Positions 18,334 through 28,244 of a stretch of 64,000 bases of DNA are shown one piece after another (the stretch's first letter is position 1; every line of letters starts with the position of its first letter). This stretch comes from Pycnococcus provasolii. Its lineage: Eukaryota > Chlorophyta > Pseudoscourfieldiophyceae > Pseudoscourfieldiales > Pycnococcaceae. The stretch is from contig OW568879.1 in assembly GCA_938743325.2 (NCBI GenBank), positions 62,001-126,000 on the forward strand, in the 5' to 3' direction. The notes below the pieces were generated by a model. It saw nothing but the letters and a program-made list of their open reading frames with translations. It was not told where the DNA came from and did no database searches. Both the position numbers and the translations under genes were made by a program.

Positions 18334-18717
18334 ATGGGATTCTTAGGTGGCGGCAAGTCTGCGAGAGAACGGACCTTGCCCTCGTACGTCAACAAGATTG
18401 AAGAGGAGGAGGCGGCGGAACTCATACAGAAAAACTACAGAGGACACAAAGTGCGACTGGAAAATAAAAAACAGCAGGTGGCGGCGACGAAAATTCAAAA
18501 GAAGTTCCGAAAGACCCACGAAAAGAACTCAAATGCGAAATCAGGAACATCGACGACGTGGCGTCCACCATCCATCAAAAAGTGGTGGGCCAACATGGAC
18601 GAAGAGAAGAAGCTGTACGCGAGCATCGCCGTCAGCGTCGTCGGCCTCTTCCTCGTTGGCAAGAAAATCGACGGTGACCGCAAAGCACGAAAACGCCGAC
18701 GCCGACAAAGGCGCTGA
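18334..18717 (+). CDS. Small IQ-motif protein with C-terminal membrane anchor
   Basis: The 127-aa product starts MGFLGGGKS. Two IQ-like calmodulin-binding motifs follow at about residues 28-41 (AELIQKNYRGHKVR) and 50-62 (AATKIQKKFRKTH). A single hydrophobic segment lies at about 95-109 (YASIAVSVVGLFLVG), and the tail is very basic (RKARKRRRRQRR). The order suggests a tail-anchored or single-pass protein that recruits calmodulin or centrin to a membrane. The second residue is Gly, so N-myristoylation is conceivable. I recognise no named family. Confidence 0.75.
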   Translation: MGFLGGGKSARERTLPSYVNKIEEEEAAELIQKNYRGHKVRLENKKQQVAATKIQKKFRKTHEKNSNAKSGTSTTWRPPSIKKWWANMDEEKKLYASIAVSVVGLFLVGKKIDGDRKARKRRRRQRR

Positions 18718-18853
18718 ACGCATAGAGAACTTCGCGCGTCGAAAGGGAGCTTCTCCGCCTCGGAGATTTGTCTTTGGAGAAGTTTTATTGAGGAATTTTT
18801 AACTTGATATTTCTTTCCTAAATAAATAACATATGTACTGATAAGACAAGGGG
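18718..18853. terminator. Convergent 3' region with AATAAA-type signals
   Basis: In 136 bp between convergent stop codons the plus strand has CCTAAATAAATAACA near 18818-18831, which could serve as a polyadenylation signal for the IQ-protein gene. No other feature is seen. Confidence 0.35.
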
Positions 18854-21004
18854 TCAGCGAATCGCCGACGCTTCAGCAACCGCCTCGTTCAATCCGCCTG
18901 CGCCTCCTCCTGCGCTTCGTCTCGGCCTCGCCAGCCTTTTGTCAGCGCCGTAGCTGCGAGGGATGTGAACTTTGCCACTCAGCAAGATGTCCGGGTAGCC
19001 ACCTAGGCCGCCGCGCATGCTGCGCGCAGTCGCGTGCGACTTAAGCGTGCCGCCAATGTAGGGCAGGTACTCCGCCATCCAGTTGGGCTGCGTATTCGCG
19101 GACGCCATAGCACTCCCGTCGAAGCCGATGACGTTGCGACAGCCCGTGCCCTTGTCCTTCACGCAGCCCTTCGGCATCGGACGCTCGGACACCAAGTCGG
19201 CGTGACTCATGCCCATCTCGGCCAAGCGAGAGCTCGCCGCGCGTGATGCCGAGTCTTCCACCGCCTTGTTGCGCGCCCAAAGCACATGCGACATCGCGCC
19301 ACCCGCGTCGAGCACCTGAAGCATGTCGTGCTCCAGGTCAAACGAGTGGTGTGGATCCGCGGAGAACTCTCGACTTGCGTGGAATTGCCGAGGCTCGAAG
19401 TAGTGCCAAGCCTCTCGAAGGCTGCCGCCGTCAGACATGCCGAACACCGTGACGTTGCGGCACAGCTGAAGAAGGAGGTGCAGACCAACAAATCCGCTTG
19501 ACGGCGATCCACGCCCGGGATACGATATGCCACGAACCGCCTCCACCTTCGCCTTCATCGAGCGAAGCACGTCGCCCGCGCGGTCAACGGCGCCGCGCGT
19601 CATGAGGCGGCACGCAACGTCGCTGCGACGCTTGTTGATGCGCCTGCAAGCACCCAGGTACAGTGCCCAGTCCGTGCGGCTTGCGACAAGCGTTACGCGT
19701 TTCTCAAGCTGCAGGTTCGGGTTGTTCGCGTACGCCGTGATCCATTTGCGATTCACAAGACGGAACGTCGTGCGCTTGCCCACGTGAGCCTCGAAACCAT
19801 CCGTCGGACCCTGGTTGAGGCGCATCACCGCGTCGAATTCCGTATCGATCACCGTGCCCATCGTATGGCTTAGCAGGCTGCGCGCGTTTCCCACGAGCGC
19901 GCACTTGCCGTACCGTGGCGACGATGCGATCAGCTCTTCCGCGCGCCGGCGCCATGCATTCACACTCGGATCCACGGGCAATTCGGCTGCGGCGGCGTCC
20001 ACTGTCGTCCACGGCATCACCGGCACGCCGGCATCGATGACCCCGGTGCCTCTGGCGCCCACGCAACCATCCTCTGGCATCAGCGCAAGCTCTTCACTCT
20101 TCAGCTGGTAGTCTGGCATCTTGGCTTTTTCACCAGACGGTCCCGCGTGCGTTTCGAACAGCGTTTCGGCCGTGGCGAAGATAGAGCACCTCGTCGACTC
20201 ATCGCCGTACACTCCCTCCACCGTGCTCAGCAAGCTCGGCGCGGCGGTACGCAGCGCACTGAGCCATGCGACGCGCGCCTTGGCGACGGCATCACGCGCC
20301 TTCGATGCCTTCACCTTTGGTGCGAGGGTCGTGGCGGCGTTCTCCTCCATCTGATCCTCCTCCTCCTCGCGCGGATCGCTCTCCACGGGTGCGGCTGGTG
20401 GTACCGCGGCCGCGGCAGTTGGTAACACCGCTCCGTGGCTGCCGTGACGATGACGGTGCCTTCTCGCGCTAGGTTCAGCTGCTGCTGGTGGTGCTTGCTG
20501 CGTAAACGCCGTCTCCCTATCTTCGTGCGTCGTGGTGACCTGCTCCAGTTTCGCGGTATTCATGCTAACATCCCGTTCGGAAGGTTCCAAGTAGGTGGTG
20601 GTGGTGGCGGCAGTGGCGGTGGCAGTTTGGGTCGTCGTCGTCGTCGGCAGCGGCGGCGGTGTTGTTGTGGTAGTGTGCGCGGCTCGCGGAGAAGACGCCG
20701 ACGCCGCCGACGCCGACGCCGACGCCGACGCACCAGCAGCCAAGCTCCCTCCTGACGAGTACTTGTGCAGTGCAGCTCTTGCCCGCGCGCGGCGTGAGTG
20801 TCCCGCGAGTGACACAGCGTGCGAGTTGGAGGTTGGCGCGCCGTTGGCAGAGATATCGTGGTTTTCGTGTTCCGAGATGTGCGCCCCGAAACTCTCGTCC
20901 GACGAGTCTGAGATGTCATTTCCGTGCGGCCAGAAGAGCGCGGTGCATGCGACTAGAAGTAGCAGTGCAAGCAGTCCAGAAGGACCAGAAAGCACCTTCA
21001 CCAT
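18854..21004 (-). CDS. GT29 sialyltransferase-like type II membrane protein
   Basis: The product is 716 aa from the ATG at 21004. A short cytosolic tail and one membrane anchor (about residues 8-24) give the type II topology of Golgi glycosyltransferases. A low-complexity stem of about 200 residues (poly-Ala/Ser, poly-Thr/Pro) follows. All four GT29 sialylmotifs can be seen. Motif L, about 364-410, has KCALVGNARSLL...VIDTEFDAVMRLNQGPTDGFE and VGKRTT. Motif S, about 496-522, has SPSSGFVGLHLLLQLC followed by VTVFGM. Motif III is HYFE, about 533. Motif VS is HSFDLE (H-x4-E), about 553. The family transfers sialic acid, or in algae perhaps another keto-sugar such as Kdo, to glycans; the real donor is unknown. 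It is transcribed divergently from the sialidase-like gene. Confidence 0.9.
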   Translation of the reverse strand: MVKVLSGPSGLLALLLLVACTALFWPHGNDISDSSDESFGAHISEHENHDISANGAPTSNSHAVSLAGHSRRARARAALHKYSSGGSLAAGASASASASAASASSPRAAHTTTTTPPPLPTTTTTQTATATAATTTTYLEPSERDVSMNTAKLEQVTTTHEDRETAFTQQAPPAAAEPSARRHRHRHGSHGAVLPTAAAAVPPAAPVESDPREEEEDQMEENAATTLAPKVKASKARDAVAKARVAWLSALRTAAPSLLSTVEGVYGDESTRCSIFATAETLFETHAGPSGEKAKMPDYQLKSEELALMPEDGCVGARGTGVIDAGVPVMPWTTVDAAAAELPVDPSVNAWRRRAEELIASSPRYGKCALVGNARSLLSHTMGTVIDTEFDAVMRLNQGPTDGFEAHVGKRTTFRLVNRKWITAYANNPNLQLEKRVTLVASRTDWALYLGACRRINKRRSDVACRLMTRGAVDRAGDVLRSMKAKVEAVRGISYPGRGSPSSGFVGLHLLLQLCRNVTVFGMSDGGSLREAWHYFEPRQFHASREFSADPHHSFDLEHDMLQVLDAGGAMSHVLWARNKAVEDSASRAASSRLAEMGMSHADLVSERPMPKGCVKDKGTGCRNVIGFDGSAMASANTQPNWMAEYLPYIGGTLKSHATARSMRGGLGGYPDILLSGKVHIPRSYGADKRLARPRRSAGGGAGGLNEAVAEASAIR

Positions 21005-21379
21005 CACTGAGCCTCAGTCAGCCTCAGTCACACCACCAAAGCACACAAGCACACAAGCACAAGCCGAGATCTCTGTAAGCACTACAATCCCAAGAAGAAG
21101 ACAACACAGGGACGATGCCTCAACACGACACGAACCCCAAGAGCAAAAACAAGAACAAAAACAAGAACAAGAAGAGAAGAGCACCAATCAAGAGCCTCGA
21201 GGACCCCTTCCTAACCCTAACCCTAACCCTAATCCTAACCCTAACCCTAACCCTACTTCTTCTTCCTCTTCTTTTTAATACCCTAATCCTCTCCTCCTCT
21301 TATTTGGTAAGGCTTCCCTCCACCTCCACCTCCAGGGGGCTAAGGCCTTAACACACACACGCTTGGTGTGGATTTATTG
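21005..21379. promoter_or_regulatory. Divergent promoter with seven-unit telomere-like tract
   Basis: This 375-bp spacer is shared by the GT29 and sialidase-like genes. It carries CTAACCCTAACCC-type repeats at 21211-21255, about seven units with one CCTAAT variant. Upstream is an (AACAAGA/AAAACAAG)n tract near 21142-21180. The telomere-like strand orientation is C-rich on the plus strand. It could be a bidirectional regulatory element; this is inferred from position. Confidence 0.45.
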
Positions 21380-23005
21380 ATGGCCATGGCCGCACTTAAG
21401 CCGAATAACACTCCACGACTTCGACTGCTCTCCGTAGCGAACATAGTCACGTGGACACTCGCGTTGGTGATGTGGAGCTACTTAGGCGACATTCGCGGAT
21501 TTACTGACGTTACCACAGCTCTTTCCTCTCCTCTGGCTTCTGCCTCGTCCTCTTTCGAAGTGAGTGGGGTCCTCAGAAGACACCTCCTGGGATCGTCGCG
21601 CAAGAAAACCGCAGACTCCGCCGCGACGCTCGTCGAGAGACGCGCGGCGGCCGAACTCGCGTACAGATCGGGCGCGCCGGCGCAAAGTGCAAGCACGAGG
21701 TGCCTGCGCACGTTCCAACTTGGGGAGGATATCGTGCTCCAGAAGAATACCGCGGGCGGCGGCGACGGAAGCGATCCAGGGGCAAGTGGGCGCAAAAGCA
21801 GGTGGGTGCGACGCAACAGCCGATCGCTCAGCTACAGCCATATGCCCAACGTTGACAAACTCGCAAACGGAACGCTCATTGTCACGTGGCAGGCGGCGGC
21901 TGACGTCGAGGGCGCGATGGACCAGCGCATCTACTTCGCACTGGCCACAGACACGTACGGAACGGAGTGGGGCGTGCCGCGTCGGCTGCCCGTGCCTGCG
22001 ACTGGCGCGCTGTGGAGCCCCATCTTGCACCGCAGCGACGTCGACGGGCGCGTGTGGCTCTTCTACGCTGAGAGCCGAGACTGCATGCGCCCGTCGCACG
22101 GGCGATTCCCGCCGAGGTGGGTGCCCGGCGGAGATATCAAGGTGACGACGACGCTGACGGGCGACCGATGGACAGCGCCACGCCTCATCTTGAGCATGGA
22201 CGAGGGCGGTGGCATCCCGAAGGTGCTTGCAAACAAGCCCATCAAGACTTCCACGAACACGTGGGTTCTGCCGTTCTGGCGCGAGGTGCCTCGCAATGCC
22301 AAGCCAGTCGAGGGCGCCAAGTCGAAGTGCACGGCACCTGTGGGCGCCGGATCGCTCGGCGGCGTGAACAGCGCCGGCGCCACGCTTTCTGGCGGAGCGG
22401 GAGGAAGTGGCAACTCGGCCGTGAAGGGAAGTGCTGGCGTTCTCGTGTCGACGGACAATGGAGCACACTGGAACGTGCACGGCGCGCTCACGCATCCGCT
22501 GACGTGGCTGATTGAGAACACCGTGGCGGAGAGGCGAGATCGCAGCCTGCTAATGCTGTTCCGCACGTGGGCTGGCCAAATCTTCGAGGCGAAGAGCCGA
22601 GACGGTGGCAAGTCGTGGACAACGCCGTCGCCGACGGGCATGCCTAATCCGGACAGCAAAATCGCGATGATCCACCTCGACGGCGGCGGTTCGGAGGATG
22701 CGCTCGCGCTGGCATTCAACGACCACCAAAAGTACCACGAGGATGGATTCACGCGCTTTCGCACGAATCTGCGCATCGCCATCAGCCAGGATGGTGGCTC
22801 AACGTGGGTACGGGTGGCACAGATGGACGAATTCCGCGCGCCGGGGTGGAACTACCACTATCCCACGCTGATCCAGGTGGACTGCAAATTGTTGGTGGTG
22901 TACAGCCGCACGTTCGTCGAGAGCGACGAAGAGGGTGCGGGTGCGGCGGACGACCAGCACGAATCTGGTATTCGCATTGGTTACGTTGATCTCGATAAGC
23001 TGTGA
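21380..23005 (+). CDS. Sialidase-like (BNR/Asp-box) type II membrane protein
   Basis: The product is 541 aa from the ATG at 21380; a second ATG lies two codons later. A membrane anchor is at about residues 16-36, then a short stem, then a six-bladed sialidase-like domain. Three Asp-boxes (SxDxGxxW) are present at about 355 (STDNGAHW), 406 (SRDGGKSW) and 469 (SQDGGSTW). Other family blocks are LWSPILHR, WLFYAESRD, LLMLFRT and TPSPTGMPNPDSK, which match the BNR_2 group of exo-sialidase-like proteins found in bacteria, plants and algae. In this group the glycan substrate is usually uncharacterised, so true sialidase activity is not shown. The luminal or extracellular orientation matches that of the neighbouring GT29 protein. 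Confidence 0.87.
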   Translation: MAMAALKPNNTPRLRLLSVANIVTWTLALVMWSYLGDIRGFTDVTTALSSPLASASSSFEVSGVLRRHLLGSSRKKTADSAATLVERRAAAELAYRSGAPAQSASTRCLRTFQLGEDIVLQKNTAGGGDGSDPGASGRKSRWVRRNSRSLSYSHMPNVDKLANGTLIVTWQAAADVEGAMDQRIYFALATDTYGTEWGVPRRLPVPATGALWSPILHRSDVDGRVWLFYAESRDCMRPSHGRFPPRWVPGGDIKVTTTLTGDRWTAPRLILSMDEGGGIPKVLANKPIKTSTNTWVLPFWREVPRNAKPVEGAKSKCTAPVGAGSLGGVNSAGATLSGGAGGSGNSAVKGSAGVLVSTDNGAHWNVHGALTHPLTWLIENTVAERRDRSLLMLFRTWAGQIFEAKSRDGGKSWTTPSPTGMPNPDSKIAMIHLDGGGSEDALALAFNDHQKYHEDGFTRFRTNLRIAISQDGGSTWVRVAQMDEFRAPGWNYHYPTLIQVDCKLLVVYSRTFVESDEEGAGAADDQHESGIRIGYVDLDKL

Positions 23006-23126
23006 CGAATTTCTCTATGAGTAACATGTTTTCTTTCATCTCCATCGTCGCCAGCGCGAGCAAAACACGCCTCCACTCCACTCACCTCCACTCACTCAGT
23101 CTCTCTCTCTGCTCTGCTCTCCTCTC
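23006..23126. other. Convergent 3' spacer, CT-rich
   Basis: A 121-bp spacer with CACTCCACTCACCTCCACTC and a CTCTCTCTCTGCTCTGCTCT run on the plus strand. Nothing else is seen. Confidence 0.4.
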
Positions 23127-26100
23127 CTACTCCATGTCCTCGCGCAACTTGATGCGATGGCGGTACACCTGATGTCCCGCGAAGGGCACAAACACAAAAG
23201 TCACCGCGGCGGCGACGACCATCATCAACGAAAACATGGTCCATCCAATCGAGTTCGACATGCCACACACCTTCGTGAAGCGGAAGCTTGTGCTCATAAA
23301 CGAGTTGTAGGGTACGCTCACCACCACAGGTGTGCTGATGCCCGCATGCTTGCACTTGAAACTGATCTTCATGCGAGCTGCATCGCCAGGCTTCAATTTA
23401 AGTTTGTTCAGCGCCCCCGCGTTATCCACTCTCGCCGTGACAGCGTGACGGCCGGAGCCAATCGTCGGCGCACCGAGCTTGATGACCTCCCCATTTGTCT
23501 TTCCGATGGGTGCGCTGATGATAAACGACGTCTGATCACGCGCGACAATTGCGTTGATGGGACATCCCGACATGGCGTTGTTGTCGTATCCTTGCTCATC
23601 CAAGGTAGCCTCCTCGCATATCTTGTAGCGTCCTGTGGGTACGCCGTCGTTGACAACGTCCGGGTGTGCAAGCTTCGCCTCAGTCGTCGCGATGTCGATG
23701 GCTCCGACAAGAAATTCCGTCGCTGTGCTAACACCCTTCGCCGCGTTCAGCTGATTTTTGTCGAGGCTGTGTATGATGGATTGAGACATGTCCGCCTCGT
23801 TGTCTTCTTCCTCGTGTACGCCAGCCACGGCCCACTCATCGCCACCTCGCCAGTCATAGGCATTATCACTTTCGATGCCGTATCCATCGTCGTGCCACAG
23901 CGTGTCGTAGTCGTAGTTGGCGTCGTTCGTGAACATCATCGACTCTTTCGCTGATGTCGTCAGTGCACCAATTTGATCTGCAAATGTCCTTCCAGCACCT
24001 CCAGCCTGATGTTGTTCCGGCTTGTCATTTATGTAGGCATCTTCCTCCTGCTGGTTATCCACGTAGTCGTGAAAGTCGAATACGTGCGTGAGCTGGTTGC
24101 CGCCATCAGGATGGCCGTGAAGAAGTACGCCGTCCACCTCAACGCTCATGTTCTCAAGTCCTGCATTGCGCGTCGTCGTCTCCGCGCACTCCTTGACAAT
24201 CGTGAATCCCACCACCATGTGGTGATTCTTACCCCGGAACGTACGGTCGGATTCATCGCCGTCCACACTCCATACGGACGGATTGCGCAGTGGAATGTAG
24301 ATCGTCACTGGCGTCAGGCCTTGCATTACGCAGTGGAAGTTGATTCGGAACGACGACGGCGTTGACGTAAGCACGCCGCCGTGCCGCAGATCTCCCACCA
24401 CCTTGGGGTTCGCGATGGGAAAGTGTGTGACTGCAATTGGCGAAACGATTGGCCGACCGCCGACGAGCATCTCCACGCCTTGTCCGTGGTGAGGCGGGTC
24501 GCTGCGCACCCAGAACGTGAGATTGCGTGTCTTCGCATCGACGTATAGCCGTTGCGTTCCCGCCTCCACTTCGTCCACCCATCGGCGGAACTTGGGCTGC
24601 GTGATGCCGTTCTGGATTACGTTCGACGCGCCCGCGCTCGTGCCGACGTACAGGCCCTCGACGAAACGGCCAACGCTGAGGCCCTTGTTAATTCCGCACT
24701 TCTTCTGTACTACGAAATCCACCATCCCAGCTGGCTTCAGCGGGATAGCGACGTGAATCAGGGCCGTTCCGTTGCGAGAGCCGCACACGTAGTTCAACGT
24801 GAACTTCATCGTTTCGTTGGTAGCGCCCATGCGGCTGTTCAGCAAGCCACCATCTGCCGCCGGGCCGTCGACCGTCGCGCGTGCGACATGTGGACGAAAG
24901 CTCACCACCTGCGGCGTGTGAAATGCGAACGCCTTGCCCTCATGCGCGCTCAGCTCAAACAATGTATACGCATGACCTTCAGGAACGACGAAACGGCGCT
25001 CAAGATCGTCGTCGCGCAGTTCGTCGATGTGGTTGCCGTCGCCCCTTGCAGCAGCTGTTGCGATTGATCCCGTCCGCCTGTCACGCGCGGTGAGGTAATT
25101 CGGCTGCACGACGCCGTCGACGACGACGTCCTCGTACTTCCGGGTCCGAGGCTCCACGACGGTAGTCACACCAACGACGCCGTCGACGACGACGTCCTCG
25201 TACTTCTGGGGGGGCTCCACGACGTCAGGATCATTAGGATCCTGACCTCCACGGACCAGCGCCTCCCATGGAACTTCGTTGCCGTCTACGTCAACATTCA
25301 TGACTCGGCGCACATCCACGCCAGATCCTGGCAGGCCGTCCTTGTGGTGGAGACCACTGCACACCTTATTCACGGCGATGCGTACGATGCGTCGTGCTGT
25401 CTCGCCGTACACGGGAATGTGCAAGAAAATGGGCGTCGTGCCACTTCCGATGCAGTGGAACGTGAGCAGCAGTGACTTCGAGTTGCGCATCGCAAATCGC
25501 ATCGAGGTTTTGCCCGTCGCCTCGTCGACGTCCTTCACCGGCTCCACCACCACGGCACCCTTCGCCTCCTCGACTGGACGCACGATTCCGCCATTTAAGA
25601 GATCACCACTTAGCTCCGGCAGCGCCACCGAACGCCTCAACGCCACGACGGACGGCGTGCCAATGTTCAGTTCGCGATCTTTGGTGAACAGCACGAAAGC
25701 CATGGATGCGGTATCATCGGCGTTGATTGTATGCCGCCCTGTGGGCGTGCTGATGCGGTACTCCGGAGCCGTCGTTCCGGCGCTGACGACGTTACCATTG
25801 CCTGACGCCGCGACACGAACGCTCGTCGCTATGTAAAGCGGGCTGAGATCTTCCTGGCGCAGCGCCACTCTTGCCGTCGGTCCTGTGCCAGCCATGAAGC
25901 TGGCGACGTCCTTGATTTCCGTGTCCGTCGCGTTCGTCGCTGCACGCTTCAGAGCCTCATTGTCGCGACCGGAGCATCGCTTTTGAATCGCGAACATTGC
26001 CTCCTCGACGCTCTCGCCGTTCCCACCCTTGATGCCGGTGGTCGCGTCTCCTTGTGATTCCTTCTTCGCGGTCAATTTGAAGATGACAACCACCTGCGCG

Positions 26101-28244
26101 ATGCCTTCCTCCCTGCACGCGAACCGCAGGCTCATCTCGTTCTCTTCGCCGCGCTTCACGTTGAGGCTGCGGTAATCGACGTACGCGAGTGCCGTCTTGC
26201 CCGGACTAACGAAGACGTCCGGTGCACTCATCTTCACCTCTGACGGCGCAGATTCGGTGAGCGTGATGAGGTTGCTGAGTGAGACGACGAAGTCGAAGTT
26301 TGCTGTTTCCTCGCCGACCGTGTGCAGTGACGTGGGAGTCGACGACGAGTTCATTGCCCCATGTGCCATGTCGTGAAATTCCTTCTCGTCCGCGCGCATG
26401 AACGCTGCCGTTGGCCTGCCGTTGACGACGACAACCTGGCTCTTGTCCGCGGTCGTGATGGCGATGCCCTGTGCAACCGTCGGGCGGCCTTTGATGCTGG
26501 CGATGCCTCTGTCCCTCGTGGAATTGCCACACACGTGCGTAACCTGGAACGCGGTTCCCCCGCCACTCTTGAACGGAATGCGTACGACAGCCACCGCTGG
26601 CGCATCCGGCGTCGTTTTCTTGAGGCAGTTGAACGTAAGCTCGAAGCGCGCCTTCGAGCTCTTATCGATGAGATTCGCGCCATCATCCGTCCTCATCGAA
26701 TTCGTACCGCTTATGCTGGACACGACTGGCGACCATACGGACGAATCCTTCACGAAAACGATGGGGCGCAGAATGCGTACCTGCTTGGTTGGGCTGTTCT
26801 CGCTCAGCACGAAGCTCACGAATTCTGCGTGTTCTGGAATGATGTACTTCTTTCGACTTCCAGCCACGAACATCTGATTGACAATGTCATCTTGCACCAC
26901 AGGAATTATGCCTTGTTCGGTGTTGTTGACAATCATGTCCACGTTCAAGTCAGCGGGTGTGTTGATGATCGCCGGTGGCTTATCCTCTTGGTCAGATATC
27001 GGAAGCGCGTCGTACGACGAGCAGTTCTTGAGCATGCGCAGACGGATCGTGATCTCCTTTGCCAGCATTCGATTCGATTTTCCCTTCAAGTTTTTCATCA
27101 TTTCGCCATCATCAACCCACGATCGATCGATCCTCGCCTTGATGACGACGAGCACCTGTGCACGAGGCACACTTGCGACGCAATTGAACCCAACGGCAAT
27201 GTCGCCCCTGTGCTGTGGTGTCCATGCCATCGAAATCGATTCCCGACGCTGCCCCGCTGCAAAGATAGAAGGATAGAACGATAGAAGGACCTTCTTCTTC
27301 ATGTTCAGGTTGTGCACGATTTTTGGCTGCGTCGCAGCATCGATCGACTGCACAAATGCTTCGGTGAAGTGCAGATTCGGATACTTCTTCGTGATATTCA
27401 ATGTGAACTCCGCCTTGTCCTCGTCTGCACCATATGTTGCGAGATGGAGTAACGAGTTTTTGCTGTGTTTCGTCACTGGTCCAAAGTCCAAGTCCGCCGC
27501 ACAGTATTTGCTTGACACGCGGTATCCGCTCACGACATTGCACGCACGGCCGATGGGCACGCCATCCTTTGAGGATGTGATGCAAAGCACGTCGAGAGGT
27601 TTCGTGGTGCACGTGTGTCGAATCAGAGCTTGTCGTGTGCTGCGTATCTTATTGCGACGATTGAGGTCAATCTTGGAAATCGGATCATCGTCGTCGTAGT
27701 CATCATCATCGTAGTCATCATCTTCTCCTTCTTCTTCACGACGTTGCTTTTGCTGTTGTTGAGATGAATCTGCGACTCGGCGCAGATTGCTGCTGTTGTT
27801 AAATGCTGGCACTCCGCGGGAATCCCACGGAAATTTCTCCTCAGAGTAGAGATTCGGAGGAGGTGGTGGTGGCGGTGCTGGATCAATTGGTGGTGCATTC
27901 GGTGGTGGTGGTGGAGGTGGTGGTGGTGGTGGTGGTGGCTGCGCAGCAAGTCCAAAGTCTTGTTTGTCGTATCCAAGAAACTCCCAGAGAGAGGGAGGAA
28001 GTTTCATTCTTTGATCTGGCATCATCATCCCATCCATCGGCAGATCGTAATACGCGTCATCACCGACTTCATCGTTGATGCCGATTCCTGCTGCTCCCTG
28101 TGCACCTTCCACATCATCATATGGATCATTTACGAAAAGAATCTGCCGCGCCCAAGTCCACTCGATCGAGATCGACGCGAGCAGCAGCACGGATAGCAGC
28201 AGCCTCGAGGGGAGGAGGATCCTCTGCGACGTCGTCTTCTTCAT
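23127..28244 (-). CDS. 1,705-aa secreted/membrane protein with seven repeated Cys-pair domains
   Basis: The start at 28244 is chosen because it gives a good signal peptide (MKKTTSQR, then LLLSVLLLASIS, ending near WTWA). Residues of about 100-125 are polyproline and about 150-175 are Asp/Glu-rich. The body holds seven domains of roughly 200 residues. Each ends in a block like FxFxC-x(5-12)-V-x-V-x-IP-x(10-15)-F-x-V-x-K-x-C. Examples are FELTFNCLKK, LLLTFHCIGS, KFTLNYVCGS, FRINFHCVMQ and MKISFKCKHA. The alternating hydrophobic pattern and paired cysteines suggest disulfide-stabilised beta-sandwiches. One membrane span near residues 1663-1683 and a short basic tail end the protein. A direct duplication (KYEDVVVDGVV twice) lies near 25100-25210. 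I recognise no named family; adhesion or surface-coat roles are inference. Confidence 0.85.
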   Translation of the reverse strand: MKKTTSQRILLPSRLLLSVLLLASISIEWTWARQILFVNDPYDDVEGAQGAAGIGINDEVGDDAYYDLPMDGMMMPDQRMKLPPSLWEFLGYDKQDFGLAAQPPPPPPPPPPPPPNAPPIDPAPPPPPPPNLYSEEKFPWDSRGVPAFNNSSNLRRVADSSQQQQKQRREEEGEDDDYDDDDYDDDDPISKIDLNRRNKIRSTRQALIRHTCTTKPLDVLCITSSKDGVPIGRACNVVSGYRVSSKYCAADLDFGPVTKHSKNSLLHLATYGADEDKAEFTLNITKKYPNLHFTEAFVQSIDAATQPKIVHNLNMKKKVLLSFYPSIFAAGQRRESISMAWTPQHRGDIAVGFNCVASVPRAQVLVVIKARIDRSWVDDGEMMKNLKGKSNRMLAKEITIRLRMLKNCSSYDALPISDQEDKPPAIINTPADLNVDMIVNNTEQGIIPVVQDDIVNQMFVAGSRKKYIIPEHAEFVSFVLSENSPTKQVRILRPIVFVKDSSVWSPVVSSISGTNSMRTDDGANLIDKSSKARFELTFNCLKKTTPDAPAVAVVRIPFKSGGGTAFQVTHVCGNSTRDRGIASIKGRPTVAQGIAITTADKSQVVVVNGRPTAAFMRADEKEFHDMAHGAMNSSSTPTSLHTVGEETANFDFVVSLSNLITLTESAPSEVKMSAPDVFVSPGKTALAYVDYRSLNVKRGEENEMSLRFACREEGIAQVVVIFKLTAKKESQGDATTGIKGGNGESVEEAMFAIQKRCSGRDNEALKRAATNATDTEIKDVASFMAGTGPTARVALRQEDLSPLYIATSVRVAASGNGNVVSAGTTAPEYRISTPTGRHTINADDTASMAFVLFTKDRELNIGTPSVVALRRSVALPELSGDLLNGGIVRPVEEAKGAVVVEPVKDVDEATGKTSMRFAMRNSKSLLLTFHCIGSGTTPIFLHIPVYGETARRIVRIAVNKVCSGLHHKDGLPGSGVDVRRVMNVDVDGNEVPWEALVRGGQDPNDPDVVEPPQKYEDVVVDGVVGVTTVVEPRTRKYEDVVVDGVVQPNYLTARDRRTGSIATAAARGDGNHIDELRDDDLERRFVVPEGHAYTLFELSAHEGKAFAFHTPQVVSFRPHVARATVDGPAADGGLLNSRMGATNETMKFTLNYVCGSRNGTALIHVAIPLKPAGMVDFVVQKKCGINKGLSVGRFVEGLYVGTSAGASNVIQNGITQPKFRRWVDEVEAGTQRLYVDAKTRNLTFWVRSDPPHHGQGVEMLVGGRPIVSPIAVTHFPIANPKVVGDLRHGGVLTSTPSSFRINFHCVMQGLTPVTIYIPLRNPSVWSVDGDESDRTFRGKNHHMVVGFTIVKECAETTTRNAGLENMSVEVDGVLLHGHPDGGNQLTHVFDFHDYVDNQQEEDAYINDKPEQHQAGGAGRTFADQIGALTTSAKESMMFTNDANYDYDTLWHDDGYGIESDNAYDWRGGDEWAVAGVHEEEDNEADMSQSIIHSLDKNQLNAAKGVSTATEFLVGAIDIATTEAKLAHPDVVNDGVPTGRYKICEEATLDEQGYDNNAMSGCPINAIVARDQTSFIISAPIGKTNGEVIKLGAPTIGSGRHAVTARVDNAGALNKLKLKPGDAARMKISFKCKHAGISTPVVVSVPYNSFMSTSFRFTKVCGMSNSIGWTMFSLMMVVAAAVTFVFVPFAGHQVYRHRIKLREDME

